Assembly (NCBI GenBank): GCA_943326825.2
Contig: CALPUT020000126.1
Location: forward strand, 1 to 7,144
Direction: 5' to 3'
Length of the DNA: 7,144 nt
Source of the DNA: Chryseobacterium gleum
GTDB taxonomy: Bacteria; Bacteroidota; Bacteroidia; Flavobacteriales_D; Crocinitomicaceae
The notes under the pieces were generated by a model. It saw nothing but the letters and a program-made list of their open reading frames with translations. It had not been told where the DNA came from and ran no database searches. A program made the translations under genes and the position numbers. The number at the start of each line of letters is the position of its first letter. Position 1 is the stretch's first letter. Positions 5,303-7,144 of this stretch are shown here, one piece after another.

Positions 5303-7144
5303 ATGGCGGGAAAACCGATAAGATTAGGAAAAGCAGCAGGAGAATTAAATGTAGGAGTTTCTACATTAGTTGAATTCTTGCATTCCAAAGGAGTAAATAT
5401 TGACGCAAATCCAAATACAAAATTGGAAGGTGATCATTTTGAAATACTTCAAAAACAATTTGCTGCAGATCAGACTTTAAAAGAACAGTCAAAATTGACT
5501 TCTGTTAAAAGAGAGAAAAGAGAAACAATCTCAATTCGTGATTCAAAACCAAATGAAGCTCCTAGAGTTGAAGATGAGGATGAAGTTGATCTTGATGTAA
5601 TTGAACGCATTAAAAGTGTTGCTCCAGTTAATCAAGCTGTTAAAAAAGAAGAAGGATCTTCTGTTGAACCAGCTAATGAAGTAAAAGAAAGTGTTGAAAA
5701 AACACCAGAAGTTATTGCTGAAAAAGCAGTAGAACCTCATACATTAGGTGAAGGTGATGTTCAAGTTCAAATTGTTGGGAAAATTGATTTAGATAAACTA
5801 AATACAAAAACACGTCCGGACAAAAAGAAATTTGAAAAACCGAAAAAAGCTCCATACGTTCCTCAAAAACCAACTCCTGCTCCTGCTCTAAAAGTAGAAG
5901 CTAAAGTGCAGCCAAAAGAGGAGACAAAAGAAGCTGAACCAGTTGTTCCAAAAGAAATTGAAACTATTCGTGTAGAACGAAAAGTGTTAACTGGACCAAC
6001 TGTATTAGGTAGAATTGAATTACCAGTTTCTAAACCAAAAACAGCGCCAGGAAAACCAGGTGCGCCAGGTCAAAATCAAAATGACCGTAAGAAACGTAAA
6101 CGTATCAAGAAAATTGATCCTACAAAAGCAGTTCAACCAACAACAAATACGCCAGGAACACAAGGTGGTTCAAACCCAGGACAAAATAGACCAGCTGGTC
6201 AAGGAGCTCCAGGTCAAAATAGACCAGTTTCTCCAAACTATAAAGGAGGTCAAAATAACGCTAATAGAGGGAAATTTGTTAAACCTGAAATTAACGAAAG
6301 AGACATCCAAAAAGAGATTAAGGATACTTTAGCGAGATTATCGAATAAAGGAACTAAATCAAAAGCATCTAAAAACAGAAAAGTTAAACGTGATGTAAAT
6401 GCTCAAAGACGTCAGGATGAATTAGATCAAACTGAATTAGAAGCAAGCATATTGAAGTTAACAGAATTCGTAACTGTTTCTGAATTAGCTACAATGATGA
6501 ATGTGTCTCCTACACAAGTTATTTCAGCTTGTATGTCATTGGGAATATTCGCTTCAATTAACCAACGTTTAGATGCGGAAACAATTCAAATTATTGCTGA
6601 TGAATTCGGTTTTGAAGCTGAGTTTGTAAGTGCTGATATTCAGGAAGCAATTCCACAAATAGAAGATAGAGAAGAAGATTTGATTTCTCGTCCACCAATT
6701 ATTACAGTAATGGGTCACGTAGATCATGGTAAAACTTCTTTATTGGATAAATTACGAAATGCTAACGTAACTGAAGGTGAAGCTGGGGGAATTACTCAGC
6801 ACATTGGAGCTTACTCGTTAACATTGAAAGATGGTCGTAAAATGACGTTCTTAGATACACCTGGTCACGAAGCCTTTACAGCGATGCGTGCTCGTGGTGC
6901 ACAAGTAACTGACGTTGCGATTATCATTGTTGCAGCTGACGATGATGTGATGCCACAAACAAAAGAGGCAATCTCTCACGCTCAAGCAGCAAACGTACCA
7001 ATGGTTTTTGCAATTAATAAGATTGATAAAGACGGTGCAAATCCAGAAAGAATTAGAGAACAACTTTCTCAAATGAATATCTTAGTTGAAGATTGGGGTG
7101 GTAAATACCAATGTCAAGAAATTTCAGCTAAGAAAAACTTAAAC
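5303..7144 (+). CDS. infB: Translation initiation factor IF-2 (3' end beyond window)
   Basis: The first 614 codons of the GTPase that brings fMet-tRNA to the 30S subunit and promotes subunit joining; the frame is open to the right edge. Residues about 5-50 form an IF2_N domain (IRLGKAAGELNVGVSTLVEF). A long charged, then Pro/Gly/Gln/Asn-rich linker (about 60-375) follows, and then a second IF2_N-like domain (about 380-440). The G domain has G1 GHVDHGKT at 471-478, switch I GGIT at 495-498, G3 DTPGHE at 518-523, G4 NKID at 572-575 and G5 SAK at 608-610, so all nucleotide-binding motifs are intact. Domains II, III and the fMet-tRNA-binding domain IV are missing only because the window ends; Bacteroidota IF2 is usually well over 900 residues. 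The ATG at 5303 fits the family N-terminus, no in-frame start lies between it and nusA, and no good Shine-Dalgarno site is seen. Confidence 0.96.
   Translation, partial: MAGKPIRLGKAAGELNVGVSTLVEFLHSKGVNIDANPNTKLEGDHFEILQKQFAADQTLKEQSKLTSVKREKRETISIRDSKPNEAPRVEDEDEVDLDVIERIKSVAPVNQAVKKEEGSSVEPANEVKESVEKTPEVIAEKAVEPHTLGEGDVQVQIVGKIDLDKLNTKTRPDKKKFEKPKKAPYVPQKPTPAPALKVEAKVQPKEETKEAEPVVPKEIETIRVERKVLTGPTVLGRIELPVSKPKTAPGKPGAPGQNQNDRKKRKRIKKIDPTKAVQPTTNTPGTQGGSNPGQNRPAGQGAPGQNRPVSPNYKGGQNNANRGKFVKPEINERDIQKEIKDTLARLSNKGTKSKASKNRKVKRDVNAQRRQDELDQTELEASILKLTEFVTVSELATMMNVSPTQVISACMSLGIFASINQRLDAETIQIIADEFGFEAEFVSADIQEAIPQIEDREEDLISRPPIITVMGHVDHGKTSLLDKLRNANVTEGEAGGITQHIGAYSLTLKDGRKMTFLDTPGHEAFTAMRARGAQVTDVAIIIVAADDDVMPQTKEAISHAQAANVPMVFAINKIDKDGANPERIREQLSQMNILVEDWGGKYQCQEISAKKNLN
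6176..6227 (+). repeat. Near-identical direct repeat inside the infB linker
   Basis: A 19-base unit at 6176-6194 recurs at 6209-6227 with a single mismatch (A/T at the sixth base) and an offset of 33 bases, exactly 11 codons. It encodes PGQNRP at residues 292-297 and again at 303-308. Partial copies of the core (CCAGGTCAAAAT at 6065-6076; GGTCAAAATA at 6248-6257) flank it. The unit keeps the reading frame, so gain or loss of a copy would change only the length of the disordered linker. Confidence 0.7.

Noticed and set aside
6015..6332. Plus-strand open frame of 105 codons, Gln/Lys-rich
   Set aside because: It is a different frame inside infB, created by the low-complexity linker; infB is open through the whole region with intact domains on both sides.
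1..7144. Defence system, mobile element, CRISPR array or phage genes
   Set aside because: All coding space is filled by the seven genes called; there are no transposase, integrase or Cas motifs, no regular spaced repeats and no terminal inverted repeats.

Overview
The window looks like chromosomal core DNA from a member of the Bacteroidota, most likely Flavobacteriales. It is AT-rich. Two proteins have export signals typical of the phylum: a secretory signal ending in FSQ and a lipoprotein with an SbsA-type Ig-like domain. NusA is short, IF2 has a long N-terminal extension of the Bacteroidota type, and clear Shine-Dalgarno sites are scarce. The promoter in front of rimP fits the Bacteroidota sigma consensus (TTG, 19-bp spacer, TAnnTTTG) exactly. 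Genus cannot be fixed from this sequence.

Left part (1-3318, minus strand): a tightly packed operon read right to left. Its genes are a free methionine-(R)-sulfoxide reductase (fRMsr/MsrC), an Ig-like lipoprotein, a polytopic membrane protein of the LPG-synthase-TM/UPF0104 family, and the start of a secreted protein cut by the window edge. Every junction overlaps (28, 8 and 4 bases), so translational coupling is likely. One gene acts in cytosolic oxidative repair and the other three are envelope or exported proteins; how they cooperate is unknown.

Middle (3319-3519): a 201-bp divergent intergenic region. It holds a good promoter for rimP, a weaker candidate promoter for the minus-strand operon, and a small dyad between them. 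A strong terminator-like hairpin with a T-run lies between the rimP promoter and the rimP start codon.

Right part (3520-7144, plus strand): the conserved translation/transcription operon rimP-nusA-infB. RimP matures the 30S subunit, NusA controls pausing, termination and antitermination, and IF2 loads initiator tRNA. infB runs off the right edge after 614 codons, just past the last G-domain motif. A second promoter-like sequence lies across the nusA end, upstream of infB.

I see no mobile element, CRISPR array, tRNA, rRNA or defence system. The most interesting signal is the terminator-like hairpin in the leader of the nusA operon, which suggests attenuation or autoregulation. The rest is mostly well-known housekeeping content.
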